From: Pyrinomonadaceae bacterium
GTDB lineage: Bacteria; Acidobacteriota; Blastocatellia; Pyrinomonadales; Pyrinomonadaceae
Length of the DNA: 64,000 nt
Assembly: GCA_021228405.1 (NCBI GenBank)
Contig: JAJQRF010000006.1
Location: 220,359-284,358, forward strand
Direction: 5' to 3'
The notes below the pieces were generated by a model. The model did not search any database, was not told where the DNA came from, and saw only the letters and a program-made list of their open reading frames with translations. Shown here piece by piece: positions 45,291-55,237 of the stretch (positions are counted from its first letter, which is position 1; each line of letters opens with the position of its first letter). The translations under genes and the position numbers were made by a program.

Positions 45291-45802
45291 TGTTCTTTTC
45301 TTTCTGTAAACTCTTTATACTTATCGCCGGGCTTGAAAAAAAGGTCGGCTTTTTTTTCGCCGTATTTTGCCAAAACCAGATTTGTCTGTTGCGGAAAGCT
45401 CTCGAAAAATATCGAGTTCTGCATCGTAAATCCCGTCAGATCGACATCGGAAGCCGTTTCGAGATAAACATAAACCGTATCTATCGAAATTTCCTTGCCG
45501 ACCCAATTCAGTTTTTTCGATTCGCCCGCTTTATCCTTGATGACGAAGTTCGTTTCCAGATATTTCAGGATCAGTTTGTCGATGTCCTTTGAATTTTCGA
45601 GATCGATGTTAGTTTTATTCTGCTTTTCGAGAACTGCGATCAGATCGTGCGAAAAAAGCTGTAAAGAAATTTCGATATTTTTGTCTTTCGCGTTGTAATC
45701 GATTCGCGTCAGGCTCGTGTGAAAGGTATGCTTGCCGGGCGGTATGGCAAAAACCGCCTGGCAAACTATGATAAATACAAAAATCAACTTTAAATGCTTC
45801 AT
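45287..45802 (-). CDS. DUF6702 family exported protein
   Basis: 171 residues. Signal peptide (1-19, ending VFA), then KHTFHTSLTRIDYNAKDKNIEISLQLFSHDL split by short loops, the core pattern of DUF6702, and NWVGKEI. In Bacteroidota and Acidobacteriota this family is repeatedly found beside M1 peptidase genes, as here, where it begins 3 nt after the M1 gene's stop on the same strand. A periplasmic partner of that peptidase is a reasonable inference. Confidence 0.82.
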   Translation of the reverse strand: MKHLKLIFVFIIVCQAVFAIPPGKHTFHTSLTRIDYNAKDKNIEISLQLFSHDLIAVLEKQNKTNIDLENSKDIDKLILKYLETNFVIKDKAGESKKLNWVGKEISIDTVYVYLETASDVDLTGFTMQNSIFFESFPQQTNLVLAKYGEKKADLFFKPGDKYKEFTERKEQ

Positions 45803-45805
45803 TGA

Positions 45806-48400
45806 TTATTCCCTGGTTCCGGTAAAGGTCGTATCGCCCTGCGGCGCGGAAAGATTCCCGTTCATCTGGCTTCCCGCCGCCTGACCTTTCATCGTCAAGG
45901 CAAACGGGACTGAAGTTTTGATGGTAAACGTTCCGTTTTCCATCACGCCGCTCGTGATCTGCATTTCGCCTTGCGGAAACGTGATCGTGCCCGTGATATT
46001 GTTTCCGTCCTGCACGAGATTTGCCGTCGCCACGATGGTCTGACCGCCCGCATCGATCGCGATTTTCCATTTTCCGCTGATATTTCCCGAAACAGGGGCG
46101 GTCGTCGCGGAAGAATTTCCGCCGCGTCTGCCTTGTCCCTGTTCGGCTTTGAAAACCTGAAAGCGCGTCTGAACAGGACGGCGCGGGAAGAAATTATTAT
46201 TCAGATCGACATCGGCGGTTTCGAGATTCGGATCGAGAACAATGGCTTTCGCCTCTTTTTTCGTGACGATCATTTTGGAAACGTTGAAGTTGTCGTAACG
46301 CCAGATTTCCGCCGGAATCCGAATTTCTTCGCTCGAACCGTCCAGATATTCGACCTTGAAAATAACGGGCATCACAAGTCCGCCGACATTTTTCAGATCG
46401 ACCACGTAGAAATAATAATTTGCATTCAGCAATTGTTTGTCGTTTTCATCGAGCGTCAAAAGAAATGTCTGGTAATCCTTGCGTGCGGCATCGGTTACTT
46501 TCAGTTCGTCGAGATCGTTATACATATCGCGCAAACTCGGGTATTGGTCGATGCGTTTCGGCAAACCTTCATTTCTCTGCTGTGAAAGCGTCTTCGGTTT
46601 GGCATTTTCCTGTTTGCGGAGGATTTCTTTCTCAACGTCGGGATTTTTCGTATTGATCTGGTAAAGTTTGACGTTTTCGATTGAAATATCGACGTGATCG
46701 GTCGAATAAAACCAACCGCGCCAGAACCAGTCAAGATCGGTTCCGCTCGCATCCTCCATCGTGCGGAAGAAATCGGCGGGTTCGGGACGCTTAAATTTCC
46801 AGCGCATCGCGTATTGTTTGAAGGCAAAATCGAACAAATCTCTGCCCAGAACCGTTTCGCGCAAAATGTTCAAAGCAGTGGCGGGTTTCCCGTAGGCGTT
46901 ATTGCCGAATTGCAGAACCGAATCCGACTGCGTCATAATCGGAACCTGATTTTGCGAAGCCATATAATCGGTAATAAATTGCGGTTCACCGCGCCGTGAC
47001 GGGTAATTTCTTTCCCATTCCTGCTCGGATAAATATTGCAGGAAAGTATTCAAACCTTCGTCCATCCACGTCCAGTCGCGTTCGTCGGAATTGACGATCA
47101 TCGGGAAATAATTATGCCCGACCTCGTGAATCACAACCGAGATCAGACCGTATTTCGTGCCTGCCGAATATGTTCCGTCGGGACGCGGGCGCGGACCGTT
47201 GAAACAGATCATCGGATATTCCATTCCGCCGACCGGACCGTTGATGCTTTGCGCGACCGGGTAAGGATAATCGAACGTGTAGCGCGAATAAACGTTCAAC
47301 GTGTGAATGATCGATTGCGTCGAATATTTTTCCCAGAGCGGATTTCCCTCGTTCGGATAAAACGACATCGCCATCACTTTGTTGGCGTTGACGTTGTGAC
47401 CCTGCGCGTCCCAGATAAATTTTCGTGACGTTGCAAATGCGAAATCGCGGACGTTATCGGCTTTGAAAATCCAGGTCTTTTTACCCGTCGGCTTGCTCGC
47501 TTCGTTGGCTTTCGCTTCTTCGTTCGTGATGATCTTGATCGGTTCTTTGGCGGTTTCGGCTTGCTTCAGGCGGTCTTGCTGTTGTTTGGTCAAAACGTCC
47601 TTGCCGTTCTGCAAAACGCCCGTTGCCGAAACGACGTGATCGTTCGGAACGGTGATCTTGACGTTGTAATTTCCGAATTCGAGCGTAAATTCGCCCGCGC
47701 CTAAGAATTGCGTATGCTGCCAGCCCTGATAATCGGTGTAAGCCGCCATTCGCGGAAACCATTGCGCCATTTCATAAATGTAGTTTCCGTCGCGCGGAAA
47801 GTATTCGTAACCGGCGCGCCCGCCGAAGACTCTCTGGTTATTGATGGCGTAATCCCAATCGATGGAAAAAGTAAAAGTTCCCTGCGGCGCAAGCGGCGCG
47901 GGCAGGTCGATGCGCATCATCGTGCGGTTGACGACGTATTTCAGATTCGCGTTTTTCGCGTCGCGCACGGACGTGATGTTGACGCGTCCGTCATAAGTTC
48001 GCGCGGCAAGCTGTTCGATCTGCGAGAGCGGAAAGCCGTTTTCGTTAAATTGCGGCGCGGTCTGTGTTTTTTGCGCGTCCGAATCCTTCGCGTGGATGTT
48101 TTGGTCTAATTGGAGCCAGATATAATTGAGCGTATCGGGCGAAAGATTTTGATAGGTGATCGTTTCCTTTCCGATCAATCGCTGATTCGCGTCGTCGATC
48201 TCGACATCGATGGCGTAATCGGCGCGCTGCTGCCAGTATTTATGACCGGGCGCGCCCGAAGCGGTTCGATATTCGTTCGGAGTCGGCAGATTTTCGTCGA
48301 GTTGTTTGAATTTGTCGCTCGGATTCGTCTTCGACTGTGCAAAGATCGCGGCGGTAAATGCAAATATGAATAAGAGTGCGGATATTTTTCGCAAATTCAC
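45806..48400 (-). CDS. M1 family metallopeptidase
   Basis: 864 residues, GTG start with GGAG upstream, signal peptide ending IFAQS. Gluzincin zinc site HEVGHNYFP (HExxH) with the third ligand Glu in WTWMDEGLNTFL; the exopeptidase motif appears as GPVGGMEYPM. A C-terminal domain (about 770-864, SGKWKIAIDAGGQT to FTGTRE) is a lipocalin-like or beta-rich add-on seen in secreted Acidobacteriota proteins. Likely a periplasmic or outer-surface aminopeptidase. Operon with the DUF6702 gene. Confidence 0.93.
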   Translation of the reverse strand: MNLRKISALLFIFAFTAAIFAQSKTNPSDKFKQLDENLPTPNEYRTASGAPGHKYWQQRADYAIDVEIDDANQRLIGKETITYQNLSPDTLNYIWLQLDQNIHAKDSDAQKTQTAPQFNENGFPLSQIEQLAARTYDGRVNITSVRDAKNANLKYVVNRTMMRIDLPAPLAPQGTFTFSIDWDYAINNQRVFGGRAGYEYFPRDGNYIYEMAQWFPRMAAYTDYQGWQHTQFLGAGEFTLEFGNYNVKITVPNDHVVSATGVLQNGKDVLTKQQQDRLKQAETAKEPIKIITNEEAKANEASKPTGKKTWIFKADNVRDFAFATSRKFIWDAQGHNVNANKVMAMSFYPNEGNPLWEKYSTQSIIHTLNVYSRYTFDYPYPVAQSINGPVGGMEYPMICFNGPRPRPDGTYSAGTKYGLISVVIHEVGHNYFPMIVNSDERDWTWMDEGLNTFLQYLSEQEWERNYPSRRGEPQFITDYMASQNQVPIMTQSDSVLQFGNNAYGKPATALNILRETVLGRDLFDFAFKQYAMRWKFKRPEPADFFRTMEDASGTDLDWFWRGWFYSTDHVDISIENVKLYQINTKNPDVEKEILRKQENAKPKTLSQQRNEGLPKRIDQYPSLRDMYNDLDELKVTDAARKDYQTFLLTLDENDKQLLNANYYFYVVDLKNVGGLVMPVIFKVEYLDGSSEEIRIPAEIWRYDNFNVSKMIVTKKEAKAIVLDPNLETADVDLNNNFFPRRPVQTRFQVFKAEQGQGRRGGNSSATTAPVSGNISGKWKIAIDAGGQTIVATANLVQDGNNITGTITFPQGEMQITSGVMENGTFTIKTSVPFALTMKGQAAGSQMNGNLSAPQGDTTFTGTRE

Positions 48401-48660
48401 TAAGTTTTTCTCCCTGTTTCTCTTGATATGAATAATAAATTACGTGTTAGTTATCTAATATACGCAAAAACCCTGAGGAATGTTATCGAATTGCGATAAA
48501 TTCCGCATAAAATCGATGACAAGCCGAAAAGAACGAATCAACCGACCGCACAAACTGCTGATTTTGCGTTAAAAAGCCTTTCGCATCCGTTCAAAAATAG
48601 TGACGAAACTGCGAAAACGCTGGTCGGAACGATAAGATCATAACGCAATCTTATCCGAAT

Positions 48661-48849
48661 CGATGACGAGATAATCGGGATGAATGACGAGATTATTCGG
48701 ATGAATAACGAGGTGATCGGGATACGCGACGAGTTTATCGGGATGGATGACGACCTTATCGGGATACGTGACGAGATTGTTCGGATGAATGACGACCTTA
48801 TCGGGATAGATGACGAGTATATCGGGATAGGTAACGAGATTATTAGGCA
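48661..48849. repeat. Nine tandem 21-bp repeats
   Basis: Exactly nine units of 21 bp with no indels, consensus around GATGACGAG-TTATCGGGAT. Both strands have an open frame through it: plus from 48680 reads seven-residue repeats of the MNDEIIR/MDDDLIG type (62 codons), minus reads IHPDKLV-type repeats. No ribosome binding site supports either frame, so coding is doubtful. Confidence 0.85.
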
Positions 48850-48872
48850 CTCACACAATATTAAATGAAACC

Positions 48873-49023
48873 AAAAAACTCCCCTCCTTTTTTTAAGGAG
48901 GGGTGGACGCGCTTCGCGGACGGGGTGGTTTGATTGCAAGATCGATCACTCGAATTTCTAAACTTGCACCAACCACCCCGCCGCTTCGCGCCTCCCCTCC
49001 TTTTTTAAGGAGGGGAGTTTTTT
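48873..49023. repeat. Large inverted repeat with hairpins in each arm
   Basis: Each arm carries a small hairpin, CTCCCCTCC-T-run-AAGGAGGGG. The arms extend inward as GGGGTGGTT and AACCACCCC with GCGCTTCGCG-type words, enclosing about 40 bp that itself pairs (TTGCAAG/CTTGCA). The whole unit of about 151 bp has no ORF and resembles a non-autonomous mobile element or a composite terminator. Confidence 0.75.
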
Positions 49024-49236
49024 ATCTGCATTTAATTTTGTGTTGGTGCTTAATAACATTAACGAGATTACCAATACCAATAACGAGCTTATTAATACCG
49101 TTGGGAGCATTTCAATTATTGCGTTCGGGTTTTCGGCTTTTATCCGTTGCAACGCACGCGGTTTTTCTCTCGTCTAAAAATGCGGTAAGCTAAAAACTTC
49201 CAACTGCTCTCCGGCAATAATCCGAAAAACCAATTT

Positions 49237-50619
49237 ATGAAAAAAATCATTCTTTTATCCGCAATAATCATAACTTTCTGCGTTTCCGCCTTTGCACAAA
49301 CTCAATCTGATGCCGCGCTTCGGCGCATCACCGAACTCGACCGCACTTCGCGCGATGCAAACGGCAAGCTTCCCGTTCTGACAGCCTCGGAGCATCTTCT
49401 CCGCGCCGATATTTACTCGACGAACCGATTATTTCCGCAAGCGCGTGAGCATTGGGCGATATATTTTGCAAACTTTCCCGACGATGCCGGAATGCCGAAA
49501 GCTCTCTTCGGAACAGCGCGTTCCTATATGTGGGAACGCCAATATGAAAAAGCGGTCGAATGGTTCGACAAACTTATCAAAGACTACATAATGACCAAAG
49601 AAGGACGCGAAGGTTTGGCGTTCAAAGGCGCGTCGCTCGTGCGGTTGGGGAAAAATGTCGAAGCGGCGAAAACCTACGAACAATACACCGTAATGTTTCC
49701 GAACGGCGAACGCATCGAAACTTCGCATCTGAACATCATCGACGCACTGCGCGAAGCGAAAAAATACGACGAAGCGAATCTTTGGGTAAATAAAACCAGA
49801 CAGAAATTTGCGGGCAAACCGACCGAAGTAAACGCCGTTCACGCGCGGCTCAGAATGGAACTTCACCGCGAAAAATGGAGCGAAGCCGTTTCAGCTGCCG
49901 ACGCGCTTTTGTCGCTCCGCGCCTTTGCGGGTTCGATGGTTTCAATGGATGAAGCGAAATATTTAAAGGCTTTCGCGCTCGAAAAAAGCAATAAAAAAGC
50001 CGAAGCGATTGCCGTTTATTCTTCCATCGCGCCGAGTTTGAATTCATATTACAGCGGACTCGCGGAAGAAAAACTTTCGCGGCTCTCAAACGGAAATATC
50101 GTCAAAACTGCGAGCGTTTCGCCCGCGCTGACAAAGGATTTTCCCGTTCTTTACCGCGCCGAACTCATTCGCTCGGCAAAATCGCGCAACATCGACCCGC
50201 GTTTCGTGCTGGCGATTATGAAACAGGAATCGAGTTTCCGCGCCAACGCCAAATCGCCCGCCGCCGCGCGCGGACTTTTGCAACTGGTTTTCGACACCGC
50301 GCTCAAATACAACAAGAAAGCGGGTTATCCGAATCTGCAACCCGACGATCTCTATCAACCCGCCGTCAACATCGCCATCGGAAGCGTTTATATTGAAGCA
50401 TTAAAAGACGAATTTGGCGGCTTATACGAAGCCATCGCCGCTTCCTACAACGGCGGCGAAGACAACGCCCTGCGCTGGCTCGAACGCTCGAAACCGAAGG
50501 ACGCGGGAATCTTTTCGGCGGAAGTCGGTTTTGCCGAATCGAAAAATTACGTTTTCAAAGTAATGAACAATTACCGCATCTACCGCGCCCTTTACACGGA
50601 AGATTTGGTGCGCCGATAG
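49237..50619 (+). CDS. Periplasmic lytic transglycosylase with TPR-like N-terminal part
   Basis: 460 residues. Signal peptide (1-20, ending AFAQT). Residues about 30-290 are alpha-helical repeats (LRADIYSTNRLFPQAREHW, KAVEWFDKLIKDY, AKTYEQY) as in Slt70-like and YfgC-like proteins. The SLT domain spans about 310-450: RNIDPRFVLAIMKQESSF (catalytic Glu in QES), SPAAARGLLQLV, DLYQPAVNIAIGSVYI and AIAASYNGGEDNALRW. It cleaves peptidoglycan glycan strands. Confidence 0.92.
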   Translation: MKKIILLSAIIITFCVSAFAQTQSDAALRRITELDRTSRDANGKLPVLTASEHLLRADIYSTNRLFPQAREHWAIYFANFPDDAGMPKALFGTARSYMWERQYEKAVEWFDKLIKDYIMTKEGREGLAFKGASLVRLGKNVEAAKTYEQYTVMFPNGERIETSHLNIIDALREAKKYDEANLWVNKTRQKFAGKPTEVNAVHARLRMELHREKWSEAVSAADALLSLRAFAGSMVSMDEAKYLKAFALEKSNKKAEAIAVYSSIAPSLNSYYSGLAEEKLSRLSNGNIVKTASVSPALTKDFPVLYRAELIRSAKSRNIDPRFVLAIMKQESSFRANAKSPAAARGLLQLVFDTALKYNKKAGYPNLQPDDLYQPAVNIAIGSVYIEALKDEFGGLYEAIAASYNGGEDNALRWLERSKPKDAGIFSAEVGFAESKNYVFKVMNNYRIYRALYTEDLVRR

Positions 50620-51118
50620 ATTAAAGATTTAATCGAAAAATTTGCATCGTTATTTTTAATGAAAAACTTAATTTCTCCGATTATTTATTCCAAGCTATCT
50701 CAAAATATAATTGACGGTTAAGCAAGCGGTCTGTGACCGCGTTTCAAGTAAAAAATTAGCGTTTAAGGCGGTCGCAGACCGCTTGCTTAACGATACTTTT
50801 TGTATTTTTGAGATAGCTTCTCATAATTTATTTCTCACACGCTTCAGAGATTTCGCAAAATGCCTTAAGTTTAAGTAAATTTAAGGCATTTTCGATTTAC
50901 AGTTTTCGCGGATTATTTGGTAATATGTTCCGAAGTTTTTACTTATATTTTTTACAGGAAACAAAATTCCGCAAGCAACAGCCTTTTAAGTTTTACACCG
51001 CGTTTTTGTTACTGAAATAATTTGCTCCCGATGCCCCTTTACAAAAAGTAAGTCATCAGACGTGCGTTTAGCCCCTGCTGTTTTTTAGACGGGAAACATT
51101 ACGAGAAAAGTTTTTTTT
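50620..51118. other. Intergenic region, repeat element plus promoter of the next gene
   Basis: 499 bp without a gene. It holds the 128-bp inverted-repeat element described separately and a short palindrome (AAATGCCTTAA, near 50859-50895, forming TGCCTTAAGTTTAAG). The last 200 bp presumably contain the promoter of the secreted protein gene at 51119; no obvious sigma-70 boxes were singled out. Confidence 0.5.
50692..50819. mobile_element. MITE/REPIN-like inverted-repeat element
   Basis: Ends AAGCTATCTCAAAA and its complement (50692 and 50819). Inner arms GTTAAGCAAGCGGTCTG-GACCGC (50717-50740 and 50768-50791) are nearly perfect complements and are each partly self-complementary (GCGGTC/GACCGC). 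There is no ORF. It is distinct from the 13023 element, though both are palindromes within inverted ends. Confidence 0.72.
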
Positions 51119-53494
51119 ATGAAGAAATTAACCATTTTATCAGTCTTTACTATTACACTTTTATGTCTGAACGCCGCCGTTTTCGGGCAGGTGAGCATCA
51201 CGGGAACGACACCCGTCACGCAAAACTTCGACACGATCGGCGCGACCGCGACCGCCGCCTTGCCTTCGGGTTGGAGAGTCGATTCGGTTTCGGCTTCTCC
51301 GACAACCGTTTATGCAAATGCGGCAACCGCCACGACAGCCGCGGCAGGAACGAGCGGCACGGGAGCCTTAACAGGAACTTCGGGCGGCGGAACTTATAAC
51401 TTTGCCAACGGAGTTACGGCGACATCGACCGATAGAGCGGTCGGTTGGCTGACATCGGGAAGTTATTCGAGTCCGCGTCAAATGTTTGTTCAATTAACAA
51501 ATAATTCGGGGCAAACGCTGACATCTTTAGCGGTCAGTTTCGATGTAGAAAAATACCGCACCGGAACGAGAGCTTTCAATATTAACTTTTTTTCCAGCAC
51601 AGACGGCACGAATTGGACGGCACAAACCGGCGGTGATTTGAGTTACAGCGCAGATGCCGCAAACGCGGTGGTAAATCCGCCGGTCGGAACTTCAAAATCC
51701 GTCACGATCAGCAATCTGAATATCGCTAACGGTGCAAGCATTTATTTGCGTTGGTCATACACAGGCGTTGGCGGAAACACGAATGCACAAGGTTTGGGAA
51801 TCGACAATTTCTCGGCAACCGCTGCTTTTGCAACTCCGTCAAACATCGATCTGACGATTTCACGCGATACTTTTGACACGACGATCGAAGCGGACGGCAC
51901 GGTAACATACGATGTGACGATCGCAAACGGCGGAATGGATGCGGCAAATAATGTCAAAGCAAATTTCGTTATTCCAAACGGGTTGACATACACTTCGACG
52001 AATACGAATTGCGGTTTTACATCGACCTTAAGCGGTTCGACGCTTTCGTTGACAGGCGGAACGGTCAGCGGCGGCGGTTCGTGCGCTTTGCAAATTATCG
52101 GAACGGCAACGGGCGGCGGTTATATTATCGATTCGCTTCCGACGGAGGTCACGGTCGATCCCGACGGAACGATTACCGAAACCGACGAAACAAATAACAA
52201 TGCAAGCGGCAACGCCGTCACGACCGTGCTTTTCCCAACCACGATCGTCGGACTTTACGGGCGCACATCGTTGTCGCAGTTGATGAACGATCTGCTCGAA
52301 ATCGGAGGCGCACAACGCGTTATTCTCGATCAGAACTTAACCGAAACATCGAATGTCACGGTTCCCGACGGAGTTACCCTGGATTTTGAGAATTTCACCG
52401 TTTCAGGCGACATCATCTTTACCTTCGGATCGGAAGGCGGCGCGGGTTTCCGCACGGTGAACGTCAACGGTTTGGGCGATGCAGCGCATCCGGGAAGTTT
52501 ACAGGTCACGCAAGTTAATTTCGTCGGCGCAACCGATGTCGAATATTACCAATTCTCGCAAACCTTAGGAAAACTCGGTGAAATCAGACCGACGGCATAC
52601 AACCATCCCCAGCTTGTTTTTGATTTCAGAATCAATAATCCGGCGGGACTTAATATTCTCGCGCCCTTCCAAGTGATCGGTGATTTCTATTTGACCGACG
52701 GAATTATTTACAACGGAACCAATAATATTACCCTTTCCATTTTCACGAGAAATAACGGCGAAAACGGTTCGGGCGGAAGCGAAACGAGTTATGTTGCGGG
52801 TCCCGTTACCAAACTTTTCCCGTTCTTTTTACGACAGGGAGATTCAGGTTTAGCGACGAATTACATCTTTCCGGTCGGAACGGTTGACGGTGCACAAAAC
52901 GGATATTCGCCCATTCAAATTTCAAATTTCACGATCGGCGCGCCGAACAGCGGTTTGACCGTGCAGGCTTTCGACACGAATGCTCCGGGAATTCCGACAC
53001 CGAGTTTGTCGCGTTATTGGCAAATCGACGAAATCGGCAACATTACGACCGATATTCAATTCAATTGGAGAGTCGGTGACGATTCTGCGATCACCAACCA
53101 AGCGGTTGCCACGATCGTCCGCAACGGTGTTGTCGCTTGTGATATGAATTGCTCGCTCAATTTCACTAACCGCAACGCTTCGATCACGGGCGTGAGCAAC
53201 TTTTCACCTTGGACGATCGCCCAGACAAGTCCGACCGCGGCAGGCGCAAGCATCAGTGGTCGCGTGCTGAATTCACGCGGTTTTGCCGTCGCCCGTGCCA
53301 AAGTCTTAGTGACCGACCAAGCCGGAAACACGGTCACGACCACGACGAACGACTTCGGAAATTACAACGTCGAAGGACTTCGTGCAGGCGAAACCTACGT
53401 CGTGAACGTAATCGCCAAACAAGCGCAATACAATTCACGTGTCATTACGCTCAACGAAGACGCAACCAATCTCGACTTTACTCCGCAGGAGTAA
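51119..53494 (+). CDS. Large secreted protein with CARDB-like and C-terminal regulatory-like domains
   Basis: 791 residues. Signal peptide (1-23, ending VFGQ). Residues about 25-235 resemble the N-terminal beta domain of 4994-6025 (TPVTQNFDTIG, GLGIDNFSATA). About 240-370 is a CARDB/DUF11-like adhesive repeat (VTYDVTIANGGMDAANNVKA, TETDETNNNASGNAV). A long beta-rich stretch follows, and the last 85 residues (from SISGRVLNSRGFAV) form the carboxypeptidase-regulatory-like module shared with two other secreted proteins here. Probably a cell-surface or matrix protein. Confidence 0.8.
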   Translation: MKKLTILSVFTITLLCLNAAVFGQVSITGTTPVTQNFDTIGATATAALPSGWRVDSVSASPTTVYANAATATTAAAGTSGTGALTGTSGGGTYNFANGVTATSTDRAVGWLTSGSYSSPRQMFVQLTNNSGQTLTSLAVSFDVEKYRTGTRAFNINFFSSTDGTNWTAQTGGDLSYSADAANAVVNPPVGTSKSVTISNLNIANGASIYLRWSYTGVGGNTNAQGLGIDNFSATAAFATPSNIDLTISRDTFDTTIEADGTVTYDVTIANGGMDAANNVKANFVIPNGLTYTSTNTNCGFTSTLSGSTLSLTGGTVSGGGSCALQIIGTATGGGYIIDSLPTEVTVDPDGTITETDETNNNASGNAVTTVLFPTTIVGLYGRTSLSQLMNDLLEIGGAQRVILDQNLTETSNVTVPDGVTLDFENFTVSGDIIFTFGSEGGAGFRTVNVNGLGDAAHPGSLQVTQVNFVGATDVEYYQFSQTLGKLGEIRPTAYNHPQLVFDFRINNPAGLNILAPFQVIGDFYLTDGIIYNGTNNITLSIFTRNNGENGSGGSETSYVAGPVTKLFPFFLRQGDSGLATNYIFPVGTVDGAQNGYSPIQISNFTIGAPNSGLTVQAFDTNAPGIPTPSLSRYWQIDEIGNITTDIQFNWRVGDDSAITNQAVATIVRNGVVACDMNCSLNFTNRNASITGVSNFSPWTIAQTSPTAAGASISGRVLNSRGFAVARAKVLVTDQAGNTVTTTTNDFGNYNVEGLRAGETYVVNVIAKQAQYNSRVITLNEDATNLDFTPQE

Positions 53495-53533
53495 TTTAAA
53501 GCAAATTTCAGTTAAATGAAAGACAATCTTTAT

Positions 53534-53612
53534 CGGAATAAGTGAAAAGTGAAAAGTGAAAAGTGAAAAGAAAGAATTATCACTTATGACTTATCACTTG
53601 TCACTTATTCCG
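53534..53612. repeat. Heptad-word hairpin after the secreted protein gene
   Basis: CGGAATAAGTGA, then AGTGAAA repeated four times, faces ATCACTT, ATGACTT, ATCACTT, GTCACTT, ATTCCG. The outer 12 bp (CGGAATAAGTGA with TCACTTATTCCG) are perfect. Confidence 0.82.
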
Positions 53613-53644
53613 AAACTTGTATCGCATTATCTGAAATCAGCTAT

Positions 53645-53708
53645 AGGGATGAAGGATGAAAGATGAGGGCTGAATTAAAACATTTACTCAGCCCTCATCT
53701 TTTTTTTA
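53645..53708 (+). terminator. Heptad words and intrinsic terminator
   Basis: GATGAAG, GATGAAA, GATGAGG words lead into a perfect hairpin, AGATGAGGGCTGA (53661-53673) with TCAGCCCTCATCT (53688-53700), followed by eight T. It terminates the 51119-53494 gene. A complementary heptad run (CTTATCC TTCATCC TTCATCC CTCATC) sits at about 53974-54001, at the end of ilvA. Confidence 0.85.
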
Positions 53709-53824
53709 TTTTTTTCGACTTTCTTCTTTTAATTTGTGAAAAGATTAAGTGAAGAGGCTTTGCACTCAAACCGCCTAAAAAAGACATTTTGCACTCAATT
53801 CGTATTTTGAAGTTACTCAAATGC

Positions 53825-53896
53825 GTTCAGAGTTCAAGATTTATCTTGAATTTCGCTAATCAACTTCAAACGCGGAACGCCCTTTGAACTCTGAAC
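53825..53896. repeat. 72-bp palindromic element, copy B
   Basis: Same 13-bp inverted ends (GTTCAGAGTTCAA and complement, 53825-53837 and 53884-53896) and matching interior as the element at 12460-12530 in inverse orientation. It is flanked by related ATTTTGCACTCAA sequences at 53789 and 53896, which may be a target duplication or a separate repeat. Confidence 0.8.
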
Positions 53897-54001
53897 ATTT
53901 TGCACTCAAACCGCTTAAAATTTTATGGTTTTGGTACAAAGCCAAGTGAAGATAAGAAAAGAGCTGATTTCATCCCTTATCCTTCATCCTTCATCCCTCA
54001 T

Positions 54002-55237
54002 CTACTCTTCCCAATTGCCGACACCTTCGCGTTCGACGTGATAGCCGCATTTTTCCAGATATTTTTCGACTTCCTTGCCGTGTGCGCCGTCGCGGACTTC
54101 CAAAAGCATTTCGATGCCGACTCCGCCGAGCGGCGCAAGCCACATTGCGCGGCGGTGATAAACTTCCATCACGTTTGCGCCCGTTTCGGCGACCCGCGCC
54201 GTTAAGGTCGAAAGATTTCCGGGACGGTCGGGCACGAGAAGCTTGAGCATTATGTAACGACCTTGATGAACTAAAACTTGATCCAAAACACGTGTCAGAA
54301 GATTCGCGTCGATATTTCCGCCGCAGAGCACGGCGCAAACTTTGTCGTTCGCCTTGAGTTTGATCTTTTCGGCAAGCAGAGCCGCGACACCCGCCGCACC
54401 CGCGCCTTCGACGACAAGATGCGAATTTTGCACACAATGATAAATGCCCTGTGCGATCTCTTCTTCCGTGACCGTGACGATTTCATCGACATATTCTTTG
54501 ATGATCGGCAGAGTTTTTTCGCCCGGACGTTTAACGGCGATTCCGTCGGCAATTGTCGGTTTGTAATTCGTTTCCTCCACGGGTTTTCCTTCTTTCAGTG
54601 ATTTTGTAACCGGTGAAACGTTTTCCGCCTGAACGCCGATGACGCGGACTTTCGGAAGCAGATTTTTAACCGCCAGAGAAATCCCCGAAATAATGCCGCC
54701 GCCGCCGATAGGGACGACCACGACCGTCGCTTCGGGAAAATCGTCAACGATTTCCCACCCGATCGTTCCCTGTCCGGCGATCACGTGATCGTCGTCGAAG
54801 GCGTGCACGTAGGTGTAGCCGTGTTCCTGCTGTAATTCGCGCGAATATGCCACCGCTTCGTCAAAACTTCCGCCTTTCAAAATCACGTCCGCGCCGTAGT
54901 TTTTTGTCGCCATAACTTTCGTCAATGGCGCGTATTCAGGTAGCACGATGGTCGATTTGATGCCGACGAGTTTAGCGGCAAGTGCGACACCCTGCGCGTG
55001 ATTTCCCGCCGAAGCCGCGATCACGCCGCGCTGTTTTTCTTCTTTGGAAAGACGCGAGATTTTATTGTAACCGCCGCGAATTTTGAACGAACCGCCGCGT
55101 TGCAGACATTCGGCTTTGAAATAGGTCTTTGCGCCGATCCGGTCGGAAAGTTTGTTGTCCGCCAGAATCGGCGTTTGAACGATGATGTTTTGCAAAATTA
55201 TGCGTGCGTCTTGAATATCAGAAAGTTTAACCGTCAT
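54002..55237 (-). CDS. ilvA: Threonine ammonia-lyase (threonine dehydratase)
   Basis: 411 residues. PLP enzyme deaminating threonine to 2-oxobutanoate for isoleucine synthesis. Visible: [20 protein letters not shown] (PLP-lysine in SFKIRG), [13 protein letters not shown] (phosphate-binding loop), [11 protein letters not shown] (glycine loop) and [12 protein letters not shown] single C-terminal ACT domain (about 330-405, [20 protein letters not shown]) makes this the short form with one ACT domain. Regulation by isoleucine or valine is probable from the family. The gene is alone; other ilv genes are not in the window. Confidence 0.93.
   Translation of the reverse strand: MTVKLSDIQDARIILQNIIVQTPILADNKLSDRIGAKTYFKAECLQRGGSFKIRGGYNKISRLSKEEKQRGVIAASAGNHAQGVALAAKLVGIKSTIVLPEYAPLTKVMATKNYGADVILKGGSFDEAVAYSRELQQEHGYTYVHAFDDDHVIAGQGTIGWEIVDDFPEATVVVVPIGGGGIISGISLAVKNLLPKVRVIGVQAENVSPVTKSLKEGKPVEETNYKPTIADGIAVKRPGEKTLPIIKEYVDEIVTVTEEEIAQGIYHCVQNSHLVVEGAGAAGVAALLAEKIKLKANDKVCAVLCGGNIDANLLTRVLDQVLVHQGRYIMLKLLVPDRPGNLSTLTARVAETGANVMEVYHRRAMWLAPLGGVGIEMLLEVRDGAHGKEVEKYLEKCGYHVEREGVGNWEE

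Noticed and set aside
48680..48868. 62-codon gene with seven-residue repeats
   Set aside because: Start has no ribosome binding site and the opposite strand is equally open; the openness follows from the 21-bp unit.
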